Assembly: GCA_037127255.1 (NCBI GenBank)
Contig: JBANSL010000001.1
Span: forward strand, 41,841,001 to 41,905,000
Direction of reading: 5' to 3'
Length of the DNA: 64,000 bases
From: Persicaria tinctoria
Lineage: Eukaryota > Streptophyta > Magnoliopsida > Caryophyllales > Polygonaceae
Part shown: in pieces, positions 10,680 to 22,950 of the stretch
Numbering within the stretch: the first letter of the stretch is position 1
Layout: the number at the start of each line of letters is the position of its first letter
Translations under genes and position numbers: made by a program
Notes under the pieces: generated by a model
What the model was told of the DNA's origin: nothing
What the model saw: only the letters and a program-made list of their open reading frames with translations
The model's database searches: none

Positions 10680-10960
10680 CGCCGTCACAGGGACTCGACG
10701 CAGGCCAATCTGCCGCTTGCTCGCTCGGCTTTCCTCGCTCCCTCGCTCGGCTTTCCTCGCTCCCTCGCTCGGCCTCGCTCGCTCCGAGGAGACGAGAAGA
10801 TCCGAGATCTGGCGGAGTAGATCCGGCGATTCTCCCGCGTACTCGCTTCCTCGCTCAGCCTTGAGGAGATCTCAGTTCCGCCGCTCGCTCGATCGACCTC
10901 GCACCGGTCTCCGCCGCTCGCTCGCAACTAGATAGCGGCTCTGGCGCCAGATCGAGAGCT
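10680..10960 (-). other. GC-rich leader-like segment inside the right terminus
   Basis: Strongly GC-rich compared with its surroundings, with repeated CTCGCTCGGCTTTCCTCGCT units in tandem (10716-10775). It sits directly inside the right inverted repeat, as first exons or leaders often do in Pack-MULEs. A TATATATA stretch on the minus strand at about 11046-11053 could serve as a TATA box. No product assigned. Confidence 0.4.
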
Positions 10961-11039
10961 CCATCACCTTCAATGGCAAGCGGAGAGAGAGATTGGAGAG
11001 ACGATGGGATTGGGGCAACGATCAAGAAAAAAAAATTGA

Positions 11040-11133
11040 GAATTAGTATATATAGTGGGCATTTTGCCAAATTGTCCAAAAACGTGGACATTTTGCAAAT
11101 TTGTCCAAAAAGTGCTTTTTTTGCAAAAAATTT
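11040..11133 (-). repeat. Right terminal inverted repeat of the Mutator-like candidate
   Basis: Reverse-complement match to 1924-2015, followed by the CATATATAT duplication at 11134-11142. Confidence 0.6.
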
Positions 11134-11142
11134 CATATATAT

Positions 11143-11293
11143 GCAGAAAAACTATAAAGGCGACAAAAGAATGTAAAGAGATATATCCCCAAATCTCTGA
11201 AATTTCGGTATCCAACTTCGAGGTAGGCCGCTCAGTCTCAACCGAACCATAAGAGATAAATTTCCGTACCTAACTTCGAGGTAGGGCACTCGG
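11143..11293. other. Short unclassified spacer with an internal direct repeat
   Basis: Two copies of 'aacttcgaggtagg' (about 11214 and 11272) lie 58 bp apart. Element E would be expected to have its 3' LTR here, but I see no match to any LTR in the window. It is either host sequence or a badly eroded LTR end. Confidence 0.4.
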
Positions 11294-11316
11294 AACACCC
11301 TATATTAAGCTTGCTT
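11294..11316 (-). promoter_or_regulatory. 3' polypurine tract of element E
   Basis: The plus strand reads AACACCCTATATTAAGCTTG. It corresponds to the block next to the 3' LTRs of B (25837), C (15715) and F (53929). Confidence 0.6.
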
Positions 11317-11735
11317 GTCCTCAAGCAATACTTTTAATGGTCATAAATGGGAAGAAACTAAACTCTCAACATCATAGATTCATTCTCATATAACCTCTAA
11401 CAATCAATTACCATCCTCACAAAGGTACTTTTTCCATCAAATCCATGTATGCGAATAAAAGCAGCATCTCGCACAAAAAGAGGGTTATGGAAAACCAATT
11501 TCTTGTGTAACATAGCAATAATGATCAAGATGACTTTTATGCACATGGTCAAGTAGAGGTAAAAGATATAGTAGAGGGATATATTTGGTCAATGTGGTAC
11601 TAAATCCAAGGAGAAGCGTCTCAAAATTTCCTTCTTGATTTAATGCACCTTCTCCCTTCATATGATATTTCCACGTTCCTCATCCTCTCATAATAACACT
11701 CTTTGCTTTTTTCACTAATATGTTTTTACCTATAT

Positions 11736-11895
11736 AACCTTAGCACTGCCTTCTCGCGAGTCGCAAACATGGGTGTCATGAATAGTCACATATACTTAGT
11801 ACTTCAGACTCTTCACCTTATGTTGTATCTTGCGGAACTAACATCTCACGCAGGCAGGGCCGATCTTCCTTTATCTCTAGGAGACCGGATTTTCT
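11736..11895 (-). other. Conserved noncoding block (element E copy)
   Basis: Contains the words ctcgcgagtcgcaaacatgg, gtgtcatgaat and atacttagtacttcagactc in the same order as in C (16136), B (38580) and F (54355). Conserved better than its flanks. Confidence 0.7.
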
Positions 11896-12172
11896 TTCGC
11901 TCATTAAATTTTCCATAATAAACATCTCCTGCCATTAAACTCCAATAATAACATAAACAACCATATAATCGACTCCAAAGATTCATTCTCAACATAATCC
12001 CCAGATAGGAAATAAGCTAGGTAGAAAATTGGCAATGTGTATAGTATGTGGAGCAAAAATAATATAATGCTCATAATATGGCTAGATGTGATGCTAATAA
12101 GCATAAGTAAGGCTAGGATATATATGAATAAGTGACGAAAGAGCTTCTCGATCAAATAAATTTTTAGTCAAG

Positions 12173-15100
12173 TGTTGTAGGAGGAAATCGAGAGTGCAAA
12201 TAAAATACAAGTAAAGTAAAGCAAACCGATTTGGACCCCAGCAAATAATGTTCAAGACTCCATCCCGATGTAGCAAAAGAAAGTCAGGTTTGATCCTCGA
12301 GGAAGCTGGTCAGCGGATCCTAGGCATCAGAGGAATCTCACGGGCAGAAATCGACTTCAAAGTGCTCGACCTCGACTAGGGTTAGTCGATAAGGGCCAGG
12401 CAAGTCGAAACTGAGCAAGCGGCAGCTACTGATGTTGGTCGATTTCGAGTAGTTTACTCGATATTGAGGAACTTTGTCGAAGTCGAGGAGTTTTGTTCGA
12501 GATCGAGTTGCCTGCAGAAATAAAAGCTACGAAGATTGTTGTAGGAGGAAATCGAGAATGCAAATTAAATATGAATAAAGTAAAGCAAACCGATTGGATC
12601 TCAACAAATAATGTTCAAGACTCCCTCCCGATGTAGCAAAAGAAAGTCAGGTTCGATCCTCGAGGAAGCTGGGCAGCGGATCCTAGGCAGCGGAGAATCT
12701 TACAAGTTATCGACAACAGATTACCCGATCTCGAGTAAGGTTACTCGACAGAAGATCGGACAAGTCGAAGCAAGCAGGCGAAAGTCACTGGCTTTGTCAA
12801 TATCGAGGAGGTTTACTCGATATCGAGTAAATATGTCGACGTCGAGGAAGCCTTGGTCAAATTCCTGCAGTTCAGAAGCTACGGCGATCTAGGCGATCGA
12901 AAGTCAGTAGTCGATGTCGATCAAATATGTTCGATATCGAGGAGAACAGAAACGAAAACGAAAGAAAATGAAGAACAAACCTTCGCGAAACTCGGAATAA
13001 ACTATGTATAAAAGAAAACTTCCAAGATTGGGGTTTGCAACGACGATAACCAAGCATGCATAAGGCAAGATAAATAACAATAATCATGCAAATTGTATTG
13101 AAGGATCAAGCTTTCGCCTTTTCCAACAATTAGACAACTCTTTCAAGAAACCCTAATTGTATCTACCGATTTTATGTTTACAATCCAAGTTCTTAGCATG
13201 GATCTCCATTGAATAGGTAATAAACACATAAAAGGTAGTAGATGTTCAAAACATGATAAAGGTCGGATCTTTACCTCAAACATGCAGGGATATCGTCGGG
13301 CACGCCCCAACCTTAGAAGTAGTTGGACTACTCGCGTCTCATCGCAATTGCAGACATTGATTGAAAAGAAATAACTTGCATAAACTAAATTCAAAGTCTT
13401 TACAATCCCGGCACTCCAACTTTCATTGAATGTCAAAACCCTAAAACCTTTGAACTCCTAAACTTCTCTGTGGAACTACTTCTCTAGCTTCTGAATTGAA
13501 TGAATGGAAAATCAGCCCCATGGGCTTTATTTATAGGCTTCCAATCCATTCTAATCAAGGAAAGAAAGTATATCTAATTTCTAAAGATAAAACATTAATA
13601 AAAGGAACATTTATCTTAAAAGGAAATATATCTAAAATATCTCTTCTTGTGGTAAGTGGATAATCTTCTCTTCATGGATAAATCCTTGATAGACTTGATA
13701 GACTCGGATAGATTCGGGCATCTTCGCATCCCAACAGCCCAACTCGTAATCGGACAGCCCAACAGCGTCACGTGGCCCAGAAGAGTTTTTGGTCGATATC
13801 GAGTAATTTACTCGACATCTAGGAAATGTGTTCGTCGACTTGGCTTCACTGGGCTTCTCAAGTAACTCTTCCTTAGAACTGGCTCGGACATGTGCTCCTA
13901 GTTTACTCGACATCGAGTAATTTTGTCGATATCGAGTAAACGTGTTGCTCGGGTTGTCTTCTCTTCGGCTCCTCGATCAGATTTCCTTCCTCGAGTCTAG
14001 GAGTGGCTTCAAGTCTTGTCGACATCGAGTAATTTACTCGATACCGAGTAATGCCCTGAACTCGAGTTGGCTTTGTCTTCAGTTCCTCGATTAGGCTTTG
14101 CTCGGACTTCTTTAGTCGATATCAATGAAAGGTACTCGATATCGAGTAAAGCTCAGCTTCCGTCTTTGCTTCTTTTATTTGTCCCGAAATGGCTCCAAAT
14201 TCTGTAATATTAAACCAAAACTTATCTAGACCTCCATTTCTTGCAAATAAGCATATATTACATAAATTCAACATATTCCCAGCCCGAAATATGCAAAGTA
14301 TATAGAACATGGAGCTAAAATGTGCATTTCAACATGGCTATTTTAGTGGACATCAGCGATCTTGCTTGATCGAATGTGAGAAGTCGACGTCCACCAGTTT
14401 GGTCGAAATCAAGCAGTGACAGAAAGTAAAAACGAATGAAAACTTCAAATCTAAACCGATGGATGAAAGAGAACTTCCAAGATTGGGGTTTGCAACAACA
14501 ATTACCATGAAAGGCGGTGACTTTATCGATAAAGGAGAAGGCTTTCACCTAATCCGGCAAGTAGGAATATAGATCTTGCGATAAATAACCCTAATTGCAT
14601 CTATTCCTTTTCATACTTAGAATTTATAAACTTCCAAATAGAAATCCTAATTACTACCCAAGTTTCACAACATGAGTTCTTCAATTTCTCAATCAAAGAT
14701 GAAGCACATGGAATAGAAATAAGATAACGATAAAATACCTCATTTTGCAATCGCTAATCCACCAACATGGCTCTCGTTGGGCCCACCTCAACTCTAGAAG
14801 TAGGTGGACTAATCACACGTCATCATAGTGATCGACATCATTGAATGAAATGAAATAACTTGCATAAACTAAATTCAAAGTCTTTACAATCTCGGCACTC
14901 AAAATTTCGTAGAATGCCAAAACCCTAAAACCTTTGAACTCCTAAACTCTATGTGGAACTACTTCTCTAAAATTGAATGAATTAAAATCAGCCCCAAGGG
15001 CTTTATTTATAAGGCTTAATCCTTGCTAATCAAGGAAAGCAATCTATATCTACTTCTAAAGATAAAACTAAACAAAGATAAAGCATTAAATCTGAAGGGG

Positions 15101-15714
15101 AAATACCTAAATATCTCTTGACATTAATGAATAATATTCTCTCCTTGGATAAATCTTGATAGACTTGATAGACTCGGACCTCTTTTGCATCCAAGAAATC
15201 CAAGTCGACTTCGGACAGGCCCAACAGTCTCGCGGCCCAGAAATCCTTTTGGTCGATTTCGACCAGTTTGGTCGATCTCGAGGAGTTTTGTCAATCTCGT
15301 CGTCAATTGGCTTTCTCAAGCAGCTTCTCCTCGGATCCTCGAACTCGGGTAGCTGCTGGGTTTGGTCGATATCGAGCAAACAAGTCGATATCGAGGAAAG
15401 TCTGGCTGGAGTTGTCTTCTCTTCTCAGCTCCTCGATTTGGCTTCCTCGACCGGGCTCTGCTTCACAATTTTGGTTGATGTCGAGGAACTCTCCTCCAAA
15501 TCGAGTAAATCTCAACTTCTTTCTTCTCTTCTTGGTTTTGTCCCGGAATGGCTCCAAATTATGCAATATTAAACCAAAACTTATGTAGACCTCTATTTCT
15601 TACAAATAAGCATATATTACATAAATTCAACATATTCTCAGCCCGGAATATGCAAAGTATATAGAATAAGGAGCTTAAATGTGCATAAAAACATTGCTAT
15701 TTTAGTGGACATCA
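12173..15714 (-). repeat. 3' LTR of element C, split by a solo LTR
   Basis: Pieces 12173-12531 and 14356-15714 align to 43327-44989. About 77 bp near 12338-12414, rich in the CTCGACCTCGACTAG palindrome, is absent from the 5' LTR. A minus-strand TATAAATA is at 15004-15011. Confidence 0.9.
12537..14355 (-). mobile_element. Solo LTR of the C family inside C's 3' LTR
   Basis: Starts TGTTGTAGGAGG and ends TAGTGGACATCA. It is flanked by AAGAT (12532-12536) and GCGAT (14356-14360), a 5-bp duplication with two changes. The undisturbed 5' LTR reads GGCGATCTTC at this point, which confirms the insertion site. 1819 bp, TATAAATA on the minus strand at 13528-13535, many TCGATATCGAGTAA palindromes. Confidence 0.9.
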
Positions 15715-18714
15715 AATCACACCATACTTAAGCTTACTTGTCCCCAAGCAATAACTTGGATGGTCATTTAGGGGAAACCTTCAAAGACTCTCAACATAAT
15801 GGATTCATTGTTATATTACCCAACACTCAATTGCCATCCTTGAAAAGGTACTTGGTGCCTACAAATCTGTGCCTGTGAATGAAAAGCAATTTCTGCACAC
15901 AAAAGGAGGTTTCTACAAAAAACAATTTTATGTAACAAAACAACAATAATCAAGAGGATTTTGTTTAAGCTCAAAAAGGAGTAGATAGGTAAAAGGCTAA
16001 AGGTAGGCAATTTTAGGCCATGTGGTGTTAAATCCGGGGAAATGCATTATTTCCAAACTTTCTCAACGACATTCCTTCTTCATAAGATTCCTCACCTTTC
16101 ATAATGCTTTTTTCAACAATAATGCTTTTACCTCTATAACCTCAGCACTGCCTTCTCGCGAGTCGTAAACATGGGTGTCATGAATGGCCCCGGATACTTA
16201 GTGCTTTGGACTCCTCACCTGTGTCCCATCTCACTGAACTATTATCTCAGCGAGCAGGGTCACTCTACCTTTATATCCTGAGGTGATCGGATTTTTTCTC
16301 ACTCATTAAATTTTCCATAAGACCTTGAATATTTCTTGCCAAACTCCAATAATGACATAACAACACAACAAACCATATAATGTCTCCATAAAATGATTTC
16401 CATTTTCAACATAATCCCCGGATAGGGTATAAGGTAAAAATGGGCAATATAAGGCATACGTGGAGCAATAATGATATCAAGGCAAATGGGGCTTATAATA
16501 TAGCTTTTGTGATGCAATTGGGTAAAGGTATCGCTAGAAGTATGAAAATGAGCATATATGGAAATTTAAAATCCTCGATCCTCTTATTGTGCATAATGTC
16601 AAAAGCAACATCAATTTACCTCACTTTTGGGGTTTTACCATAAAAATCGCACGTCATTGAGACTTCCCTTTTCTAGGCAATCTTGTGCAATATCTCTAAC
16701 GAATCCATCATTTGCATCGTCGAGTGTTGCCTTGGCTTCCATGACTCTTTTCTTTGACATTTTTGCAAGCTTGTGCGAAGTCCTTACAACTCTCTTTAAA
16801 AATGCATATTTCGAATAATATAGAATTTAACCATGCAAATACGATATTCAAAATATGCTACTAAACCCAATACAGAGTTGTGCCATGTCCTAAATAATCC
16901 GATATAAACCATGCAATAAAAATTTAAAATACAGTCCTGGAAACAAATAAAGTCATAAAGATAGACATAGTCTTTACTCCCACCCCATACTTAAAATCGA
17001 CAGTGTCCTCACTGCCAAAGAAATATAACCAAAGGGAGGGAAAAGACTTACAGAGCTGCTCACTGGTGGGGCGGTGGACCGTAGTAGGGGAGGTAGAAAC
17101 CGACCTGGTAGTCAAGAGCTCCTCCATGGGAAGAGCTACCAGGTTGCATGCTGTGAAGAAGATCCCCATGGGTCCTGAGTACTCCCCTGCACCTCGGCTG
17201 GTGATACCAATAGGAATCCTCGACCTGATCTGCTAGATACTCAGCTTGCTCTCGTGTCTCCTCGTCATCAATCCTGAAATGATCCATTTTTGGGTATTTT
17301 GTGCTAACCATAAACTTTAAAATAAAGTACCCTTATAAGATAATATCTAACAGATATAACAAGCCCATACTTAGTTCATAAACTATCCTATAAGAAATAA
17401 TAAATAAGCATGAGGAAGCTTATATTATCAAATCATGTAGCAACCCATATAATGAAACAATAAATGCCACATATATATGAATTTAAATAAAGCCCCAAAT
17501 TCAAGAAATTTCCAAATATATCATGTAATAAATCTCAAATTTCATGAATTTGCTTGACAATATATATGAACTAAGTATGGCATCATTTAGATAAATAAAA
17601 ATGAGCCCACCCAATATAGCAATTTCCATATATAACAGGTATAACAACCCTCAATAATAAATATCAAATTCCCCCACAAATTTCAAACCCTAGACATTCA
17701 ACACACAATCCAAGTTCCAATCTCTACCTAGGTTCTCCTCAAATATAAATATCCTGAAAATTAGAGAGAAAAGAGGGAGAAATCATACCTTTGAGTTGAA
17801 ACAGGGAAGAAATTTGTAAATAGAGAAAATTAAGGGTGGTATTCTCTATTTTGTTTAAGAAACCAACAATGTTTGGCGGGTTTTGAACTGTCAGAAGCGC
17901 AGGAGAGGGGAGGTTGGGCTCGACGTGGGTTGTTGATGCTTGGGATGGCTGAATATGGGCTCGAGGATGCCGGAATCGGGGAAAAGTGGCCGGATCTGGG
18001 GAAATGAGGTGGCGGTGGCGCTTTTGGGAAACAATGGTGAAGACAGCAAGAACACATGGAGGAGGGCTTCAGACTCAACGAGGGCTGCTGGTGGTGCGTA
18101 AGGGTCCTAGGCGGGTGTGATTCTTGATGGCAATTGCTGGTGCGGCGAGAGAAGGAGGTAGAGAGCGAGAGGAAGGTGATGGCGGTTGTGTTCGTCGGCT
18201 AGGGTCCTTCGAGATTGAGAAAGCGGAAGGAGGGAGAAAGAGGTTACATGGAGGCTCAAATAAAGAAAAGAAGGAAAAAGAAAAACTAATAATAAAAAAA
18301 ATTTGTAAGTAATTTCTATTATTTTTTATATTTTTTTATGAAATAAAACGTACCTGAAACCTTGGTAGACATCGAGCAAGTTGCTCGATGTCGAGGGACC
18401 TCCACTTACCTGTTAGGCCTTAGTCGATGTCGAGGAAACTGCTCGACATGGAGGAAAAAGGATACTCCTTCTTAACTCGACTAGAAGAACTCGACGTATA
18501 GTGTACTACCCTTGAATTTTGGTCGATGTCGACCAAGTTTGGTCGATATCGAGTAGACCGCGAATGCCTGAATTTAGCAATGAGAAGAGATTATACACGA
18601 AATTCAAGAAAATAAAATAAAATAAAACTGAATTAAAGAAAACAGAGTAAGAAAAGCGGGTTGCATCCCATAAGCGCTAAGGTTTAAGTCGTTAGCTCGA
18701 CCTACTTCCCTGTT
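15715..18714 (-). other. Element C 3' noncoding region between integrase and 3' LTR
   Basis: Three kilobases without a credible ORF. From right to left: TCGA palindromes (18365-18560), a GA-rich stretch (18140-18300), an AT-rich stretch, an internal polypurine block CACCCCATACTTAAAATCG (about 16979), the conserved noncoding block (16136-16290), and the 3' polypurine tract (15715-15733). Full-length Athila elements often have an envelope-like ORF here, and none is visible. Confidence 0.7.
16136..16290 (-). other. Conserved noncoding block (element C copy)
   Basis: Shares ctcgcgagtcgtaaacatgg, gtcatgaatggccc and the following ggatacttagtgctttggac with the E, B and F copies. Confidence 0.75.
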
Positions 18715-20639
18715 TTAGGCTTTAACCAACGCCAGGGTGGTGCGAATCTCTTCTTCCGGGTATTCTTTATCATAGTATTTCTTGGGAACAGACGCATTCC
18801 TTGGGAAAGATCCACTCCATCTTGTCCTGAGCTTCCTTGGGAACAGACGCATTCTAGAATTATATAAAAGCACTTTGTTACCTACCTCATATGTCTTTGG
18901 CACCAATTTCTTATCGTTCATCTCTAGGTGCGCTCTTTTTAGATTTCAGCATTCTCATATGCCTTCAATCTTAGCTCCTCCAACTCCTGCAAATCAATAA
19001 AGTGTTTCTTACCTGCCTCGTCGAGATCCATGTTGAGCTCCTTGACGACCCACATTTCTATATGCTCCACTTCGATAGGTAAAATTCAAGACTTTCCATA
19101 AACCAAGTTGTAAGGAGTTGTTCGCAGCGGTGTTTTATAGGCCTTCCTGTAAGCCCATAGCGCATCATCAAGCATAGATGACCAATTCTTCCTTGAGCGG
19201 GAGACTGTCTTTTCCAAGATGGCTTTGATTTCATAATTAGAGACCTCCACTTGACCAGTAGTTTGGGGATGATAAGGTGTTGCCACCCTGTGCGTTACCC
19301 CATACTTAGCCAAAAGAGCCTCAAATTCTCTCTCGATGAAATGTGAGCCACCGTCTGAAATAAGAACTCTAGGAACACCAAAGCGAGGAAATATGTTAGT
19401 TTTAACAAACTTTGAAACTACATTCGCGTCGTTGGTCCTAGTTGCAAAAACCTCAACCCATTTAGAGACATAGTCGACCGCCACAAGGATGTATTTGTAC
19501 GGTCCTAAAGCAGGGAATGGTCCCATAAAGTCAATTCCCCAGACATCAAATAGCTCAACCTCCAGAATCCCTGTGAGTGGTGTCTCATTCTTCCAAGTAA
19601 TGTTGCCCGCTCGTTGGCACTCATCGCATGAAATGACATAAGCCTGCACATCCCTGAAAATATTAGGCCAATAAAAACAACATTGAAGTATCTTAGATTC
19701 AGTTTTGAAGCCTTTTCCATGTGCGCTTATAGGGAGAGTATGGAAATGGCGAATGACACTTTCTACTTCCTCCTCTGGTATACAATGTCTGAAGATATGG
19801 TCCTTTCCTTGTTTGAACAAGTAAGGGTCATCCCAATAGTATTGCTTGACGTCGTGGAGGAATTTTTTCTTTACCTGTGAGGATAGTCCTGACGGAATCT
19901 CATTTCTTGCAAGAAAGTTAGCGAAATCCACATACCAGGGTACCTTTGATCCTCTTATAGCATATATATCATGTATATGACTAGTAGGAGGGGTAAAGAA
20001 GAAATCCTCACCAGAATCTGTACGAAAAATCTCACCTGAAGACTCACCAGAAGTTGGTCGATTTCGAGTAAAGTTACTCAATATCGAGGAAGGTTCAGTG
20101 TCTTCTTGTGATGTGTTCGACTTCTGGTGGTCCATCGAGTTGTATTTGGTCGACGTCGAGTAAATGTTGCTCGATGTCGAGTAACTCTGTAGCTCAAAAC
20201 CTTGCAAGGAAGAATACTCACCAGGTTTACTCGATGTCGAGGAAGGTTGCTCGATGTCAAGGAAAACTGTTTCCGTCTGCATCAGGTGCTCGTCTGGGCG
20301 AGAGTCGTCGATTGGTGTGGTGTCCTGAGCTTCCTCTAGCATGTCTTTGGGGAGCCTAGATAGGTGGTCGGCGACTGAATTTTCTATGCCCTTTTTGTCC
20401 TTTAGCTCAACATCAAATTCTTGGAGTAGGAGCACCCATCGTAATAGTCTTGGTTTAGCATCCTTCTTTCTCATCAAATATCTAAGAGCATCATGGTCAG
20501 TATGGACAATAACTTTAGATCCAACAAGATAAGAACGAAATTTTTCAAAAGCAAAAAACCACAGCCAAAAATGCCTTCTCTGTTGTGGTGTACTTAGCCT
20601 GAACCACATCAAGAGTCTTGCTTGCATAGTAGATGGCAT
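18715..20639 (-). pseudogene. Element C RNase H end and integrase
   Basis: The frame 20639-19086 starts in RNase H ([13 protein letters not shown] at residues 43-55, VADHLSRL at 89-96). It then has a palindrome-encoded Ser-rich linker (about 105-215) and the junction segment [11 protein letters not shown] (233-243). The integrase zinc finger follows (His298/300 and His307, Cys338 and Cys341), then the catalytic core with D370 (GIDFMG), D429 (SDGGSHF) and E465 (GQVEVSN), a D-35-E spacing. Integrase inserts the cDNA into host DNA. A stop at about 19086 cuts off the C-terminal part. That part continues to 18715 in other frames with KTYEVGNKVLLYNSR and the degraded SGSF of the GPF motif. The catalytic residues survive but the frame does not. 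Confidence 0.9.
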
Positions 20640-21945
20640 GAAGTTTCTTGTCCTTTCGCTGTCCTAGAATTGCTCCCACGGCATAATTGCTGGCATCACA
20701 CATGATTTCAAAAGGTAGTGACCAATCCGGCGATTGAAAGATTGGAGCGGAGATAAGAGCTTTCTTTAACTTGTTGAAGGCTTCAAGACATTCGCTAGAA
20801 AACACAAACTTAACATCTTTCATCAGAAGGTTAGTTAATGGTTTGGCAATTTTAGAGAAATCTTGAATAAACCTTCTATAAAAGCCTGCGTGACCAAGGA
20901 AATTCCTTATCTCTTTGATGGATGATGGTGGAGGCCACTTCTCCACTAGCTCTATCTTGGCCCTGTCCACCTCAATACCTTTCTTAGATACCTTGTGGCC
21001 TAGCACGATTCCTTCCCTTACCATAAAGTGGCACTTTTCCAGTTGAGAACCAAATTTGTCTCTTCGCAACGCTTGAGTACCCTGAGCAGGTTAGAGAGAC
21101 AAATATCGAAAGTAGTACCATAAACAGAGAAATCATCCATAAATACCTCCACTATGTCCTCTATCATGTCGGAGATGATGGCCATCATACACCTTTGAAA
21201 GGTGGCAGGGGCATTGCAAAGGCCGAAGGGCATCCTCCTATATGCAAAAGTTCTATAGGGGCAAGGGAAGGTGGTCTTCTCTTGATCTTCATGATGAATA
21301 GGAACCTGCCAAAAACAAGAATATCCATTCAGGTAACAAAAGTAATCATGTTCAGCGAATCATTCGAGTAGCTGGTCAATGAAGGGGAGCGGGAAATGAT
21401 CCTTCCTGGTGGCGGTGTTGAGCTTTCTGTAATCAATGCACATCCGCTAGCTGGTAGTAATTCTCCTCAACGGTCATTCCACCCTTCTTAGGGACAACAT
21501 GAACTGGACATACCCACTTGTTGTCGGAGATTGGATAGATGATTCCTGTGTCTAGCATGCGCATGATATCCTTCTTTACCACCTCTTTCATGTTGGGGTT
21601 AAGCTTCATTTGATGCTCAATTGTCGCCATGTGATCATCTTCCAAAAGAATTCTATGCATACAAGTAATGGGTGAAATACCTTTTATGTCTTATAGAGAA
21701 TAGCCAATGGCTTTCATGTGAGTGCGAAGGACTTCCACTAGCTTGTCTACTTCCTGTGTGTTTAATGAAGCACTGATAATTACAGGGAAAGTAGAGTCAT
21801 GGCCAAGGAATTCATACCCAAGGGTGTCAGGTAAGGGCTTCAGCACCGGAGAAGGGCCTTGTGGAATCAAGATGGCCTCTACTTCCTCCGTCTTCATGAT
21901 CTCCCCTAGGTAATCCGTCTCAATCCTCATGAAAGAAGCATCCAA
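20545..21945 (-). pseudogene. Element C reverse transcriptase and RNase H start
   Basis: The fragments are in order but broken: 21660-21433 (CPVHVVPKKGG), 21233-21018 (MPFGLCNAPATFQRCM, then FMDDFSVYG, the YxDD-type catalytic loop) and 21069-20545 (EKCHFMVREGIVLGHK, then [20 protein letters not shown], the RNase H start). In-frame stops end the frames at about 21691 and 21433. Frame changes near 21035 (inside NLVLNWEKCHF) and near 20565 (AVVFAFEKF) show single-base indels. The Athila reverse transcriptase copies the tRNA-primed genomic RNA into cDNA. This copy cannot make the enzyme. Confidence 0.9.
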
Positions 21946-21969
21946 ATCAGCTACAGGAGTTGGCGTCGA

Positions 21970-22950
21970 CTAAGCATACATCGATGGGAACGCTGAATTG
22001 GACACAGGGTTGTACAACTGTAAGGGACTACTCGACATTGAGTTAGAATAATCGAAATCGAGTAAAAATTCAGAATTCACCTTTGATGCAGATTTGGTCG
22101 ATATCGAGGATGACTGCTCGATATCGAGTAAAATGTCAGTGGTCGAGTTGTCCTTCTTGACTTCAGGTGTTCCTGCAGGAAAAAAAGTAGTCCATGTGGA
22201 GGATAACTGCTCGACATCGAGGAGATTTGGAGTACTTACCTTTTCTGGAGGAGTGATCGAAGTCGATGTCGGGCAAGACTCCTCGAAATCGAGTTGACGG
22301 GACGATTTCGACTTGATCTGGACGATTTCGAGTGAGTCGTTCAGCTCCGCCGATAATGCATCGTCGAAGAACTCTTCCTCGCTTGACTCTGCAGCAACTA
22401 GTTCCTTCTCTAGCGTGGATTCTGCCTTTATAACAACCTCTTCTTGTGCCAAAAGTCTTCTTGTAGGCTCATTGCAAGAGATAACATTAAATTTTGAATA
22501 AATAGCTTTTATTTCCATTACCTCTTCCATGTCAGGATTGAAAAAGTATTGAATAATCTCATCCCCAATGGTGAAGGTGAGAATTCCTTTTTTCACACCA
22601 ATGTTGGCATCTGTTGTTGCTAGGAATGGTCGCCCTAGGATGATGGGGCAAGATGGGTCCTCTGCCATTTCTACTACAAGAAAATATGTAGGGACAAAGA
22701 ATTTACCAACCTTAACAGGAACATCATCGACAATACCTGTGGGGATTGCCACCGTGTTGTTTCCCATGTAGAGCTTGGCATCCACAGGTTCCTGGGCGCC
22801 TATCTTTACCTTTGACCAGATGGATAGGGGCATGATGCTTACGCTTGCTCATAAGTCACGCAGTGCCTTAAAACGAACAGTGATAGCAAACTTACCTGGG
22901 TCAGGTCGCTTCTCAGGGAAATCCATCTTCTTGCATTCATTAGCAATCTC
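21970..22950 (-). pseudogene. Element C protease and palindrome-rich linker
   Basis: Retroviral-type aspartic protease region with the conserved stretch AEDPSCPIILGRPFLATTDA. The active-site segment D-L-G-A-S-V-S-I-M-P reads D-L-stop-A-S (about 22849-22853), so the catalytic loop is broken by a TGA in place of Gly. Downstream (22340-21990) the frame passes through several TCGA-NN-TCGA palindromes, giving peptides such as LLDVEQLSSTST and LLDIEQSSSISTK. It ends at a TAG at 21970. These linkers separate protease from reverse transcriptase. Confidence 0.85.

Larger units (their letters stand above)
1924..11133. mobile_element. Mutator-like (Pack-MULE type) transposon candidate carrying gene fragments
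   Basis: The two ends are inverted copies of each other. Left 1924-2015 matches the reverse complement of 11040-11133, sharing 'gtccacgtttt-ggacaattt-gcaaaatg' in order and a TATATACT at the inner edge. Both copies are flanked by CATATATAT (1915-1923 and 11134-11142), a 9-bp duplication as expected of Mutator-like elements. Inside are the 5' part of an MRE11-like gene next to the left end and a NEF1-like gene next to the right end, both pointing inward, which is typical of Pack-MULEs. No transposase is visible. The large size is partly explained by later insertions at 3754-7111. Caveats are the low complexity of the duplication and the roughly 75-80% TIR identity by eye. Confidence 0.6.

Noticed and set aside
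10545..10935. Plus-strand Arg/Ser-rich proteins in the GC-rich block
   Set aside because: They come from the tandem CTCGCTCGG simple repeat read in several frames, with no codon or homology support.
17830..18312. Envelope-like or extra gene downstream of C's integrase
   Set aside because: Only short frames (60-80 codons) in GA-rich sequence, with no signal peptide, transmembrane segment or family match.
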